The notes beneath the pieces are model-generated. The model saw only the letters and a program-made list of their open reading frames with translations. It was not told where the DNA came from and did not search any database. A stretch of DNA of 64,000 nucleotides from an uncultured SAR116 cluster alpha proteobacterium (GTDB lineage: Bacteria; Pseudomonadota; Alphaproteobacteria; Puniceispirillales; Marisalimonadaceae), in contig CABYBQ010000004.1 of the NCBI GenBank assembly GCA_902517275.1, positions 1-64,000 on the forward strand, given 5' to 3'. The position numbers and the translations under genes are program-made. Below, one piece after another: positions 22,243 to 32,002 of the stretch. Positions within the stretch are counted from its first letter, which is position 1, and each line of letters opens with the position of its first letter.

Positions 22243-22413
22243 GGTGCTTCGAAGATTTCTTCAAGTTTAAAATGGGAATTTGGTAATTCATATGAATTGT
22301 AAGCCAAAGCTGTCCCCGCAACTGTAAATGCTGAGTGAGGGTAAATATGCCACTGGATTTTATATCTGGGAAGGTTACCTAAGCTGTGATGCATAAGCCA
22401 GGAGACCTGCCAT
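22243..22413 (+). promoter_or_regulatory. Cobalamin riboswitch
   Basis: Core elements gccaaagctgtccccgcaactgtaaa, gccactggat, gggaaggttacc and the 3' B12-box AAGCCAGGAGACCTGCC; upstream of a BtuB-like gene. Boundaries approximate. Confidence 0.93.
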
Positions 22414-22523
22414 AAAATGTCGCTTTGTCAGCTTCCGGGTAGAGTAGATGGCACGTGTTTTATCGTCTAGCGACTAAATATATGAGGGCTTATGCTCTTT
22501 AAATTTATTTGCTGGAGGCAATT

Positions 22524-24494
22524 ATGATTACACGTGCGTTTGTTTTATCATTCATATTATTAATTATACCTATTTCAAATTCATATTCTGTGGAAAAAAA
22601 ACCTTTAAGAATTACGATTCATCCATCCAAGATTAATAAAAATGTTGTTGGTAGTTCAATTACTATAATTGATTATAATACTATAAGAAAATCGTCATAT
22701 AAGACGATAGGTGACTTAATATCAAAATACTCAGGAATTAATTTTGATAATTACTATTATGGTACAGATGCAAAAACATCTGTAAAAATTAGAGGCTTTG
22801 GAGAACAATCATCTCGTAATATTCTTATTTTAGTAAATGGTATTAGATTAACTGATATGACAATAGGTGGAGCGAATTTATCTATATTAAACATAGATGA
22901 CATTTATGAAATAGAGATTATTAAAGGAGGTTCTGCTGGCGTATTATTTGGTGATGGTGCGGTAGGTGGAGCAATAAATATAATAACTAAAAATCCTATT
23001 TTTACATCAGATAAATTAACATTCAAAAGTTCTGTAAAATCTTTTAACGGTAAAAATAATTCATTTTCATTAACTAAAAGATTGGACAATTTTGTTGTTC
23101 AAAGTTTTATGTCTAAAGAAAATAGCAAAGGTTATAGAGAAAATAATAAATTTGAGAATGATACATTTAATTTCGATTTAATTTATTTAAAGGATTCTAT
23201 TAATAGATATAATTTTAAATCAGTATACTCAGAACAATTTACGGGTCTTCCAGGAAATATTTCTATAACTGATTTTTATACAAGGCCCAGATATTCAAGA
23301 AATCCAGAAGATTATGGAACAGAAAAAGTAAACTCGATAAGTGTTGGGTCACAAAATATTTTAAACTCAGGCGCTAAGTTTTCTAATGTATTGAAATTTG
23401 AAGATAAAGATCAAAGAACTTCCTCTTACTCTTGGGGACAATATATAAGAGCAAAAACAAATCTAGAAACATCAACATTTAGTTCAAAATTAAGTAAAAA
23501 AAATCAATTTAAAAATTTAGATTCTAATATTAACTTAGGCATTGATTTTTTTAGTTCTGATTATAGAGCTATAGGAAATAATTGGTCTCAAGTTAACTAT
23601 CATAACATTGCAAACCAAAAAATATTTGAGCCTTTTGGAACTTTGCAATTTAAACATTCTGAATATAAAGATATTCAATATGAGATTGGGTTTCGTTATC
23701 ATCATTATGAACTCAATGCAAATAACTATTCTACTAAAAGTAGTTTGTCTTCAATTGAAAGAGACAATTATGCGTGGTCTTTAGGTGTAAATTATAATTT
23801 AGAAAGTTATAATAATTTATTTGCACATATTTCTAGAACATATAGATCACCTCGCCTAGATGAAATAATTTCTTTAGTTAGCCCAAATCCAGTAGAAAAA
23901 GATATTAAACACCAATATTCCAATGATATTGAGTTGGGATATGAGTACGACGAAAGCCAAATGAGATATAAAGCATCTGTTTTTAGAACTTTAATAAAAA
24001 ATCAAATTTATTTAAATCAAACAACTTTCAATAATGAAAACTTTGACCCTTCTGTTCAACAAGGTTTAGAAATTGAGCTTGACCAGTCTGTTAATGATAA
24101 ATTGAAATTTAAATCTAATGCAACATATATTGATTCTCACTTTACTGAAGGTATCGAAAAGGGAAATGAAACATCATATGTCCCTAGAATTTCTGGTAAT
24201 ATGTCTTTAAACTATGGTATAGATTATTTTTCTAATGCTTCTTTAGAATATAAATATGTAGGTAAACAAAGATCAGGAAATGACCCTACATATATTTTAG
24301 AAAAATCCAAAGCATATCAAATAACAGATTTTAATATTACCCATAAAATTAAAAATGTTAATTTAAAAGGATCAATTAATAATATTTTTAACAAGAAATA
24401 TTATACAAACTTAATCAAAAGTGGAAGCAATGTGGCATTTGTTTATCCACAACCTGGTAGAACTTTATTTTTTGGTCTCGAGGCTACATTTTAA
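22524..24494 (+). CDS. btuB: TonB-dependent receptor, BtuB-like (vitamin B12 / cobamide outer-membrane transporter)
   Basis: Plug-domain features (GDLISKYSGINFDNYY, IRGFGEQSSRNILILVNGIRLTD, IEIIKGGSAGVLFGDGAVGGAINIITK), C-terminal beta-barrel end ..GRTLFFGLEATF; preceded by cobalamin riboswitch; ATG 22524 follows GGAGG. Confidence 0.85.
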   Translation: MITRAFVLSFILLIIPISNSYSVEKKPLRITIHPSKINKNVVGSSITIIDYNTIRKSSYKTIGDLISKYSGINFDNYYYGTDAKTSVKIRGFGEQSSRNILILVNGIRLTDMTIGGANLSILNIDDIYEIEIIKGGSAGVLFGDGAVGGAINIITKNPIFTSDKLTFKSSVKSFNGKNNSFSLTKRLDNFVVQSFMSKENSKGYRENNKFENDTFNFDLIYLKDSINRYNFKSVYSEQFTGLPGNISITDFYTRPRYSRNPEDYGTEKVNSISVGSQNILNSGAKFSNVLKFEDKDQRTSSYSWGQYIRAKTNLETSTFSSKLSKKNQFKNLDSNINLGIDFFSSDYRAIGNNWSQVNYHNIANQKIFEPFGTLQFKHSEYKDIQYEIGFRYHHYELNANNYSTKSSLSSIERDNYAWSLGVNYNLESYNNLFAHISRTYRSPRLDEIISLVSPNPVEKDIKHQYSNDIELGYEYDESQMRYKASVFRTLIKNQIYLNQTTFNNENFDPSVQQGLEIELDQSVNDKLKFKSNATYIDSHFTEGIEKGNETSYVPRISGNMSLNYGIDYFSNASLEYKYVGKQRSGNDPTYILEKSKAYQITDFNITHKIKNVNLKGSINNIFNKKYYTNLIKSGSNVAFVYPQPGRTLFFGLEATF

Positions 24495-24537
24495 AAAATT
24501 ACTTTGTTTAAACGTGAATTTGGTTTAATTAGAAATC

Positions 24538-25056
24538 ATGCGTAAAAAAAAATTAATTGAAAATTGTTTATTGTTTTTAGGTTGTGTTGGAATTGTTCTA
24601 ATTTTTCGAATAATTCCTCATCCACCTAATTTCACACCCGTTATTGCATTAAGCTTATATCTACCTATCATTTTTGGTTTATGGTCTCTCCCCTTTTGTA
24701 TTTTGGGTTTTGCGATAACAGATTATTTTGTAGGATTTCATAGTTTATTAATTTGGACGTGGGGAAGTCTAGTTTTAGTAGGGTTGATTTCAAAATTTTC
24801 AAAAAGTATGATAAATAGATTAATTTTGGCTTTTTTAGGATCTTTAATATTTTTTGCACTTTCTAATTTTGGTGTATGGCTTACAAGTAATTATTATGAA
24901 GCGAATCTTGAAGGTTTAATGACTTGTTATATTATGGCAATACCATTTTTTACTAATACACTTTTAAGCACTATGATTTTTGCAATATTTATTGAATTAT
25001 TTATATTCTCAAAATATTTCAATTTCATGCCGCTAGTTAAAAGAAAACATAATTAA
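24538..25056 (+). CDS. Small polytopic membrane protein (resembles DUF6580 / ECF S-component-like proteins)
   Basis: Motif RIIPHPPNFTPVIALSLY and several TM helices; 43 nt after the btuB-like stop, same strand. Family assignment from memory. Confidence 0.55.
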   Translation: MRKKKLIENCLLFLGCVGIVLIFRIIPHPPNFTPVIALSLYLPIIFGLWSLPFCILGFAITDYFVGFHSLLIWTWGSLVLVGLISKFSKSMINRLILAFLGSLIFFALSNFGVWLTSNYYEANLEGLMTCYIMAIPFFTNTLLSTMIFAIFIELFIFSKYFNFMPLVKRKHN

Positions 25057-25139
25057 TTTTTGATTTTTATAGTTTTAAATCTATTCTTTTCTTGACCAAA
25101 AGATTGTCTGCCTCTATCAAGTATTATTAAACCTTTTAT

Positions 25140-25216
<77 letters not shown>

Positions 25217-25305
25217 TTATCCAAAATTTTACATAAGTTTCTTTTAACTTGTTAATATGATAAAATTAATATTGTATAAGTCTTGAAATTAGTTTGAAGG
25301 TTAGA

Positions 25306-25716
25306 ATGAAAATTGAATTGCATCACATTAATTTATCTTCTGATAAAGTAGAAGAAATGAATGATTTCTACTTAAATGTTATGAAACTTAAGACGGAAAC
25401 TCAAGGGTTACCGATTTTAGAGAAAAAAAAAGGATACTCAGGCGATGTTGCTTTTGTTTCAGATGGTAAAATACAAACTCATTTAGCTGAAAAAGATTTA
25501 AATGTTTGCTTCAAGACTGGTCATTCTATAAATCCTCTAGAAAAAGGACATATAGCTTATCGAACTGATGATCTGGAAGCCTTTAAAAAACATCTTGATG
25601 AATTAGGTATTAATTATTCTGATTGGGGTGAAACTGCAGTAGCTGGCTGGAAACAAATATTTTTTTACGATCCAGATGGAAATGTAATCGAAGTCCACGA
25701 AGTTGAAAATAATTAA
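25306..25716 (+). CDS. VOC family (glyoxalase/dioxygenase superfamily) protein
   Basis: MKIELHHINLSSDKVEEMNDFYLNVM...KQIFFYDPDGNVIEVHEVE; start at 25294 or 25306. Confidence 0.85.
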   Translation: MKIELHHINLSSDKVEEMNDFYLNVMKLKTETQGLPILEKKKGYSGDVAFVSDGKIQTHLAEKDLNVCFKTGHSINPLEKGHIAYRTDDLEAFKKHLDELGINYSDWGETAVAGWKQIFFYDPDGNVIEVHEVENN

Positions 25717-25765
25717 ACTTTAAATTTAACAATAAACATTAACTTAGTAAGAATGGCGGTAATCT

Positions 25766-26944
25766 TTGATAAAGCCAAATATTAATTTGTTGGCAGTAAT
25801 AGTCGCCGTTCCTGTTATAGGTATGACTATAATCTCACCAGCTTTAACCCTTATTAAAGATGATTTAGATATTTCATTTTCTGACACTCAGCTTGTTTTG
25901 ACCTTATATTTTATTTTTTTAGCTCTTGGACAAATTTTATCCGGGCCATTTTCAGATAAATACGGAAGGAAACCAATTTTAATATTAGGGGCTACAATAT
26001 ATTCAATCTCAGCCTTTGTAGCTTCTTATGCCTCTAATATTGAAATCTTATTAATACTAAGATGTGTTCAGGGTTTTGGAGCTGCTGCTTGCTTATCTGT
26101 CGGAAGGACTATTTTGAGTGATTGCTTTGAGATAAGTGAAGCAGCAAAACAAATGTCCAAAATGACAGCTTTAATGGCGATTATTCCTATTTCTTGTTTT
26201 ATTTTTGGAGGATTTCTAGCGGAATTCTTAGGATGGCGAACTAACCTAATTGCTTTAGGTGTAATTAGCTTAATATTAATAATTTTAATGTCACTAACAT
26301 TACAAGAAACATTAATTAATAAAGCTAAAAGTGTAAGCTTTAAAAATGTATTTTTAGTTTATAAGGGATTAGTTAAAAATTTTTCTTTTAATTTTTTTAC
26401 AATCACAACGGCAATGCAAACTTCAATGTTTTTTGCAATGAATGGTTTTATGCCATATGAGTTTGAAAGAAAAGGGGTCAGCATATCTGAATTTGGGATA
26501 TGGTTTTCTCTTACGTCAGTAGGTTATATTTTAGGAAATATAATAAATAGTAAATTAACCCCTAAAATTGGTCTAGAGAAAATGTGTTTTGTAGGAACAG
26601 TATGCTCTTTTTGTACTGTATTTATTTTCTTTTTAAATAATAATTTAGGCGAAAATGGTTCTTTAACTTTATCATTAATATGCGTTCTATTTGGTTGCTC
26701 TAATGGTTTTGCAGTAGCAAATAGTATGACGGGAGCTATAAATTCTTCTAAATTTAATAAAGGTGCTGCTAGTGGATTGATGGGAGCATTTCAAGTTGGC
26801 TCAGGAGGTTTGGCAGGCTTTTTAATTATTTTCCTCGGCGGTGCTGAAAATTTTAATATATGTTTATTTGCACTATTCATTATGTCAGGTATTTCTATAA
26901 TATCTTCTTATTTGGTATTACGTAGAAAGAATATAATAACGTGA
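25766..26944 (+). CDS. MFS transporter, Bcr/CflA-like drug efflux subgroup
   Basis: 12 TM pattern, GPFSDKYGRKPILILG, LRCVQGFGAAACLSVGRTI. Confidence 0.85.
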   Translation: MIKPNINLLAVIVAVPVIGMTIISPALTLIKDDLDISFSDTQLVLTLYFIFLALGQILSGPFSDKYGRKPILILGATIYSISAFVASYASNIEILLILRCVQGFGAAACLSVGRTILSDCFEISEAAKQMSKMTALMAIIPISCFIFGGFLAEFLGWRTNLIALGVISLILIILMSLTLQETLINKAKSVSFKNVFLVYKGLVKNFSFNFFTITTAMQTSMFFAMNGFMPYEFERKGVSISEFGIWFSLTSVGYILGNIINSKLTPKIGLEKMCFVGTVCSFCTVFIFFLNNNLGENGSLTLSLICVLFGCSNGFAVANSMTGAINSSKFNKGAASGLMGAFQVGSGGLAGFLIIFLGGAENFNICLFALFIMSGISIISSYLVLRRKNIIT

Positions 26945-26953
26945 GAATATTAA

Positions 26954-27880
26954 ATGAGTGAAGACATTGAAATTGTGGACGCACATCATCACTTTTGGGA
27001 CTTAAATAAAAATTATTACCCTTTTTTGAGTGATAAAATAGATCCTGATTTTTTTTTAGGAAACTATAAATCAATTAGAAAAAATTACCTTCCAGTTGAC
27101 TATATTAAAGATATAAAAAGTCATAATGTAATTGGTACTGTTCACTGTGAGGCAGAGTGGGACAGACAAGATCAAGTTGGTGAAACTAAATGGCTAGAAA
27201 AAGTATCAAAAAAGAATAAATTTCCAAATGCTATTGTTGGCCATGCATGGTTTCATAAAAATAATGCTGAAGCAGTTATAGCTGAACAGGCAAGTTTTGA
27301 TATTGTCAAAGGTATAAGATCAAAGCCAACTGTTAAATTTTCAAGAAATAGTCTGCAATACATTAAAGATGGTTCAATGAAGGATGAAAAATGGAGGTCA
27401 GGACTAAAGTTATTAGAAAAATATAATCTGAATTATGACTTAAGAGTTCCTTGTTGGCACCTAGAAGAGGCAGTTGAAATAGTTAGGTTAATACCGAATA
27501 CTAAGGTTATTATAAATCATGCTGGGTTTCCTTGGGATAGATCTAAGGAAGGTATGGAATTTTGGAGAAAAGGTATTAAGTTAATCTCTCTAGAACCTAA
27601 TACTTATATAAAATTATCTGAATTTGGAGTAAATGGACAAGACTGGAATTATGCTGAAAATGCAAATATTATTTATGAATTAATTGATTTCTTTAGTCCT
27701 GAAAGATGTATGTTTGCAAGCAATTTTCCTGTTTCAAAATTAAAAGTTACTTTTAATAATTTATTCAATAATTATAAAAAAATTGTTGAAAAATTCTCAA
27801 CAGGTGAAAAACAAGCTCTTTTTTCTAAAACAGCTATTAAAACATATAATATCGAGAACAAGCTTTTTAATAAGCAATGA
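26954..27880 (+). CDS. Amidohydrolase family protein (lactonase-type)
   Basis: VDAHHHFWDL metal motif, NHAGFPWDRS, RCMFASNFPV. Confidence 0.85.
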   Translation: MSEDIEIVDAHHHFWDLNKNYYPFLSDKIDPDFFLGNYKSIRKNYLPVDYIKDIKSHNVIGTVHCEAEWDRQDQVGETKWLEKVSKKNKFPNAIVGHAWFHKNNAEAVIAEQASFDIVKGIRSKPTVKFSRNSLQYIKDGSMKDEKWRSGLKLLEKYNLNYDLRVPCWHLEEAVEIVRLIPNTKVIINHAGFPWDRSKEGMEFWRKGIKLISLEPNTYIKLSEFGVNGQDWNYAENANIIYELIDFFSPERCMFASNFPVSKLKVTFNNLFNNYKKIVEKFSTGEKQALFSKTAIKTYNIENKLFNKQ

Positions 27881-27954
27881 ATTATCTAAAAGAATATAAA
27901 GTCAATAATTTGAATAATTTATAAGTTATGCTAATTAATTCATATGTATAAAAC

Positions 27955-29064
27955 ATGGAGCAAATATTGAGTATTCAATATACAAAAATAGTCGAAAAAC
28001 TTCCTTCTTCAGTTCCATTTGTTGGGCCTGAAGCTCAAGAAAGAAACTTAAAACAACTTTTTAAAGCTCGTATTGGGGCTAATGAAAGTGTTTTTGGTCC
28101 TTCATTAAAAGCTACTTTGGCTATGCAAAATGAAATAATTAAAACATGGAAATATGGAGACCCTGAAAATTTTGAACTTAAGCATGCACTTGCAAAAAAG
28201 CACATGGTTGAACCTGAAAATATTGTTGTAGGTGAAGGTATTGATGGCCTGCTTGGATACCTAGTTAGATTATTAATTGAAAAAGGTGATAATGTTGTAA
28301 CCACCGATGGAGCCTACCCAACATTCAATTATCATGTTGAAGGTTTTGGTGGTCAATTACACAAGATTCCTTTCAAAAATGATACTGAAGATTTAGAAAG
28401 TTTATTAAAAAAAGTTAAAGAAACATCAGCAAAAATTCTATATGTTTCAAACCCAAATAATCCTATGGGTACAATTAATAAACCATTAGATATAGAAACC
28501 CTAGTTCAAAATCTTCCTGAAAATACTATGTTATGTTTAGATGAGGCATATATAGATTTCGTAGATCCAGCATTAATTCCTAACATATCAACAAACATAA
28601 AAAACATCATTAGAATGAGAACTTTTTCCAAAGCTTATGGAATGGCAGGATTGAGGGTAGGGTATGCTATAGGAGAAAAAGATTTAATTTTAAATTTTGA
28701 AAAGATAAGAAATCATTTTGGGATGTCAAGAGTTTCACAAGTGGGTGCTTTAGCTGCACTTGAAGATAATGATTTTATAAGTGAAGTCATCAAAAAGGCA
28801 TCACTTGCCCGAAACAGAATAAGTGACATAGCTTTAAGTAATAATTGTAAGTTTATTCCCTCACACACGAATTTCATAGCTATAGATTGTCTTAAGGATG
28901 CATTATTTGCAAAAAGCGTATTAGAAAACCTTATTAAAAAGGGAATATTCGTTAGGATGCCGTATTCTTATCCCCAAAACAGATGTATAAGAGTAACAGT
29001 TGGATTAGATAGTGATATAGATTTATTTGAACAAAATTTTCCAATTGCACTCGCAGAAAGTTAG
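27955..29064 (+). CDS. PLP-dependent aminotransferase, histidinol-phosphate aminotransferase-like
   Basis: YGDPENFELKHALAKKH, SNPNNPMGT, LDEAYIDF, RTFSKAYGMAGLRVGY. Confidence 0.85.
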   Translation: MEQILSIQYTKIVEKLPSSVPFVGPEAQERNLKQLFKARIGANESVFGPSLKATLAMQNEIIKTWKYGDPENFELKHALAKKHMVEPENIVVGEGIDGLLGYLVRLLIEKGDNVVTTDGAYPTFNYHVEGFGGQLHKIPFKNDTEDLESLLKKVKETSAKILYVSNPNNPMGTINKPLDIETLVQNLPENTMLCLDEAYIDFVDPALIPNISTNIKNIIRMRTFSKAYGMAGLRVGYAIGEKDLILNFEKIRNHFGMSRVSQVGALAALEDNDFISEVIKKASLARNRISDIALSNNCKFIPSHTNFIAIDCLKDALFAKSVLENLIKKGIFVRMPYSYPQNRCIRVTVGLDSDIDLFEQNFPIALAES

Positions 29065-29135
29065 TGTATTCCATTAATTAATTCTATAAAGTATTAATCA
29101 TTAAATTATTTAAATAAAGTTAAGGGAGTTTATAT

Positions 29136-30581
29136 ATGTCAACTAATTATCCAGATACCCATCTTTTTCTAAATGGAGAATGGAGAGAAGCAGCAGCAAA
29201 AGAGAGTCTTGAAATTATCAATCCAGCAACTGAAGAAGTTATTGGAAAAGTCTCTCATGCTAGAAAAGAAGATTTAGATATCGCTTTAAATGCAGCTGAA
29301 AGTGCTTTTAATAGTTGGAAAAATGTTTCTGCATATGAGAGATCAAAAATACTTCGTAAAGCAGCTGATATCGTTCGTAGTAAAGCTGATCAAATTGCGA
29401 CTTTGATGACTATGGAACAAGGCAAACCTCTAATTGAAGCAAAGATGGAGACAATGGGAGCGGCTGATTCAATTGACTGGTATGCTGAAGAAGGAAGAAG
29501 AGCCTATGGAAGGATTATTCCTTCAAGAGCTCCTCAAGGTGTTTATCAATTTGTATTTAAAGAGCCAGTTGGAGTTGTAGCGGCCTTCACACCCTGGAAT
29601 TTTCCTCTTAATCAAGTGGTTAAAAAAGTTGCGGCAGCTTTTGCAGCTGGTTGTACTGCTATTGTAAAAGGACCTGAAGAGACGCCAGCTAGTGTGGCAG
29701 AATTAATAAAAGCTTTTGATGAGGCAGGAATGCCAAAAGGATCAATTAATTTGGTTTATGGTATACCAGCTGAAATTTCAGAATATTTAATCGCACATCC
29801 AATTGTAAGAAAAGTTACTTTTACAGGATCCACAGCTGTTGGAAAATTATTAGCTTCACAAGCAGGTACTCATATGAAAAGAGTAACTATGGAGCTTGGT
29901 GGTCACTCACCTGCGATTGTATGTGAGGATGCTGACGTTAAAGCCGCAGTAAAAATCTTAAGCGCGAATAAATTTAGGAATGCAGGTCAAGTTTGTATTT
30001 CTCCAACAAGATTTTTAGTTCATGACTCAGTGTATGAAGAATTTGTCGATGGTTTTGTTAAACAAGCTGAATCCCTAAACGTAGGTAATGGTCTAGACGA
30101 GGGCGTAAAAATGGGTCCGCTTGCCCATGATAGAAGACTTACAGCAATAGAAGGTTTTGTTGCAGATGCTGTTGAAAATGGTGCAAAAGTTTTAACAGGT
30201 GGTAAGAGAAAGGGTAATAAAGGTTACTTCTTTGAGCCGACTGTTATGACAAACGTCAGTAATGAGGCAAGAATCATGAATGAAGAACCATTTGGTCCTT
30301 TAGCTCCTATTAATTCTTTCAGTTCTATTGATGAAGTTGTTGAGGAATCTAATCGTCTAAATTATGGTTTAGCTGCGTATGCTTACACAAATTCTGCAAA
30401 AACAGCACAAGATTTAGGTCAATCTATAGAAAGTGGACAAGTGTCTATTAATCATCATGGTTTGGGGCTCGTTGATACGCCATTTGGAGGTGTAAAAGAC
30501 TCTGGATACGGATCAGAAGGTGGTCCTGAAGGTTTGGACGCTTATATGACGACTAAATTAGTTTCTCAGACTGGTTTATAA
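29136..30581 (+). CDS. NAD(P)-dependent aldehyde dehydrogenase, succinate-semialdehyde dehydrogenase-like
   Basis: FTPWNFPLNQVVKK, FTGSTAVGKLL, ELGGHSPAIV, NAGQVCISPTRF, EEPFGPLAP. Confidence 0.88.
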   Translation: MSTNYPDTHLFLNGEWREAAAKESLEIINPATEEVIGKVSHARKEDLDIALNAAESAFNSWKNVSAYERSKILRKAADIVRSKADQIATLMTMEQGKPLIEAKMETMGAADSIDWYAEEGRRAYGRIIPSRAPQGVYQFVFKEPVGVVAAFTPWNFPLNQVVKKVAAAFAAGCTAIVKGPEETPASVAELIKAFDEAGMPKGSINLVYGIPAEISEYLIAHPIVRKVTFTGSTAVGKLLASQAGTHMKRVTMELGGHSPAIVCEDADVKAAVKILSANKFRNAGQVCISPTRFLVHDSVYEEFVDGFVKQAESLNVGNGLDEGVKMGPLAHDRRLTAIEGFVADAVENGAKVLTGGKRKGNKGYFFEPTVMTNVSNEARIMNEEPFGPLAPINSFSSIDEVVEESNRLNYGLAAYAYTNSAKTAQDLGQSIESGQVSINHHGLGLVDTPFGGVKDSGYGSEGGPEGLDAYMTTKLVSQTGL

Positions 30582-30600
30582 TTAAATTTTCTTTATTACT

Positions 30601-30634
30601 GCAAAAGCAGCCTTCAAAGGCCGCTTTTGTTGTT
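30601..30634 (+). terminator. Rho-independent terminator
   Basis: GCAAAAGCAGCCTT-caaa-GGCCGCTTTTGT, then TGTTTATTT; 20 nt after the aldehyde dehydrogenase stop. Confidence 0.8.
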
Positions 30635-30731
30635 TATTTAAAGTGCAACTTTTTTACCTAAGATTTTTTTGTTTAAATCAATTTCAAAATAAATTATTAT
30701 AATTTGATTTATATATTTAAGGAAATTTTAA

Positions 30732-31553
30732 ATGGAATGGGTACCCGCACCAACACCGATTAATGAAAAGAGAAGAGCTAAAGCTACTGAAAGGACTGGT
30801 ATAATTGGGACTGACCAAGTTTATCTGTTCGACATTTATTTGGAAATAGCAAAAGATATTAGTGGTTATGAAGGTGGAAGTTTTAGTCTATATGATTCTA
30901 AAAATCAGTGTAGTATCTCGGCTATTGGCTTTGAAAAAGAACTTCATCAAAAAAATGACAAAGCAGATAGTATATGCTCATACGTTTTACTTGAAAAAAA
31001 TCCTTTAGTTGTATTTGATCTAAAAAAACATGACATTTTTAAATATCATCCAGCTGCAACATCTGGAATGTGCCACAGTTATTGTGGTTTTCCAGTAAGG
31101 AATAAAGATGGATATGCATTAGGTACATTCTGCTTGCTTAATTTTACTGAAGTTAAAGAAATGTCTTCAGAGAAAATTGAATTAATTGAAAAATTAGTAT
31201 CTCGATTAGCACTTCAGATTGATACCCAAACAGAACAAAAAGAGTTAACATCTCAAAAAATTTCTAAATCAATAGATATATTTATGGATAATTATAGGGA
31301 CTTCACGCTTTCAGATTATAAAAACTTTATTGACATTTGTAGTGGGCTCAATCTACCAGAAAAAGATGCAACTAACTTGATTCATGCTAATTTATGTGAA
31401 ATTAGAAACATGACAGTCATGTTATCTTCTAAGGGTAATGAATTACAAGAAAAGATGAATATAGTTACTAAAATTCACAACCAAATTAAAGTTGAGGGTA
31501 ATGAAGCCAACTCGTTGATAGATAATGCGCTTGATAAATTGGGGGATTTATAA
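30732..31553 (+). CDS. GAF domain-containing protein
   Basis: GAF-like segment (SFSLYDSKNQCSISAIGFE...ICSYVLLEKNPLVVFDLKKHDIFKYHPAA...YCGFPVRNKDGYALGTFCLLNF) plus a helical C-terminus. Confidence 0.75.
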   Translation: MEWVPAPTPINEKRRAKATERTGIIGTDQVYLFDIYLEIAKDISGYEGGSFSLYDSKNQCSISAIGFEKELHQKNDKADSICSYVLLEKNPLVVFDLKKHDIFKYHPAATSGMCHSYCGFPVRNKDGYALGTFCLLNFTEVKEMSSEKIELIEKLVSRLALQIDTQTEQKELTSQKISKSIDIFMDNYRDFTLSDYKNFIDICSGLNLPEKDATNLIHANLCEIRNMTVMLSSKGNELQEKMNIVTKIHNQIKVEGNEANSLIDNALDKLGDL

Positions 31554-31885
31554 TGTTTGCTAAGGTTTATCAATATAAATTTGGAACTGTTGCCGAAGCG
31601 AAGGTTGCAGCCTCTTTTTGTTCAGATAATTTAGGAAAAAAAATTAGTCAGTACAAATTTCAATCTTTAAATGTAATGATTGGTAAAGATGGAGATTTAT
31701 CAATATTTATCAAATTTGACACAATTGATAGATTAAAAAAATATGAAACAGAATCTGATACTTTCATAAAAGAATTAAAACAGACATTTGTATTTAAAGA
31801 AAATCAATATGCTGGTGTTTTTGTTTATAATTATGAGGCAGAGGCTACTTCATCTGAAATTAAAATCTCTAATCCAGCGGCATAA
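31553..31885 (+). CDS. Conserved small protein, possibly dimeric alpha-beta barrel type
   Basis: 110 aa ORF whose ATG overlaps the preceding stop codon (TAATG). Confidence 0.6.
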   Translation: MFAKVYQYKFGTVAEAKVAASFCSDNLGKKISQYKFQSLNVMIGKDGDLSIFIKFDTIDRLKKYETESDTFIKELKQTFVFKENQYAGVFVYNYEAEATSSEIKISNPAA

Positions 31886-32002
31886 TTTATTCTTTTTCCT
31901 ATTTTGTGAAATTTAAATAAGCGTTTAATAAACTTCCAATAGATTTATGTTTTAATTTATAATAAATATTCAAATAATTAATTTTTATTGGTGGGGGATA
32001 TT

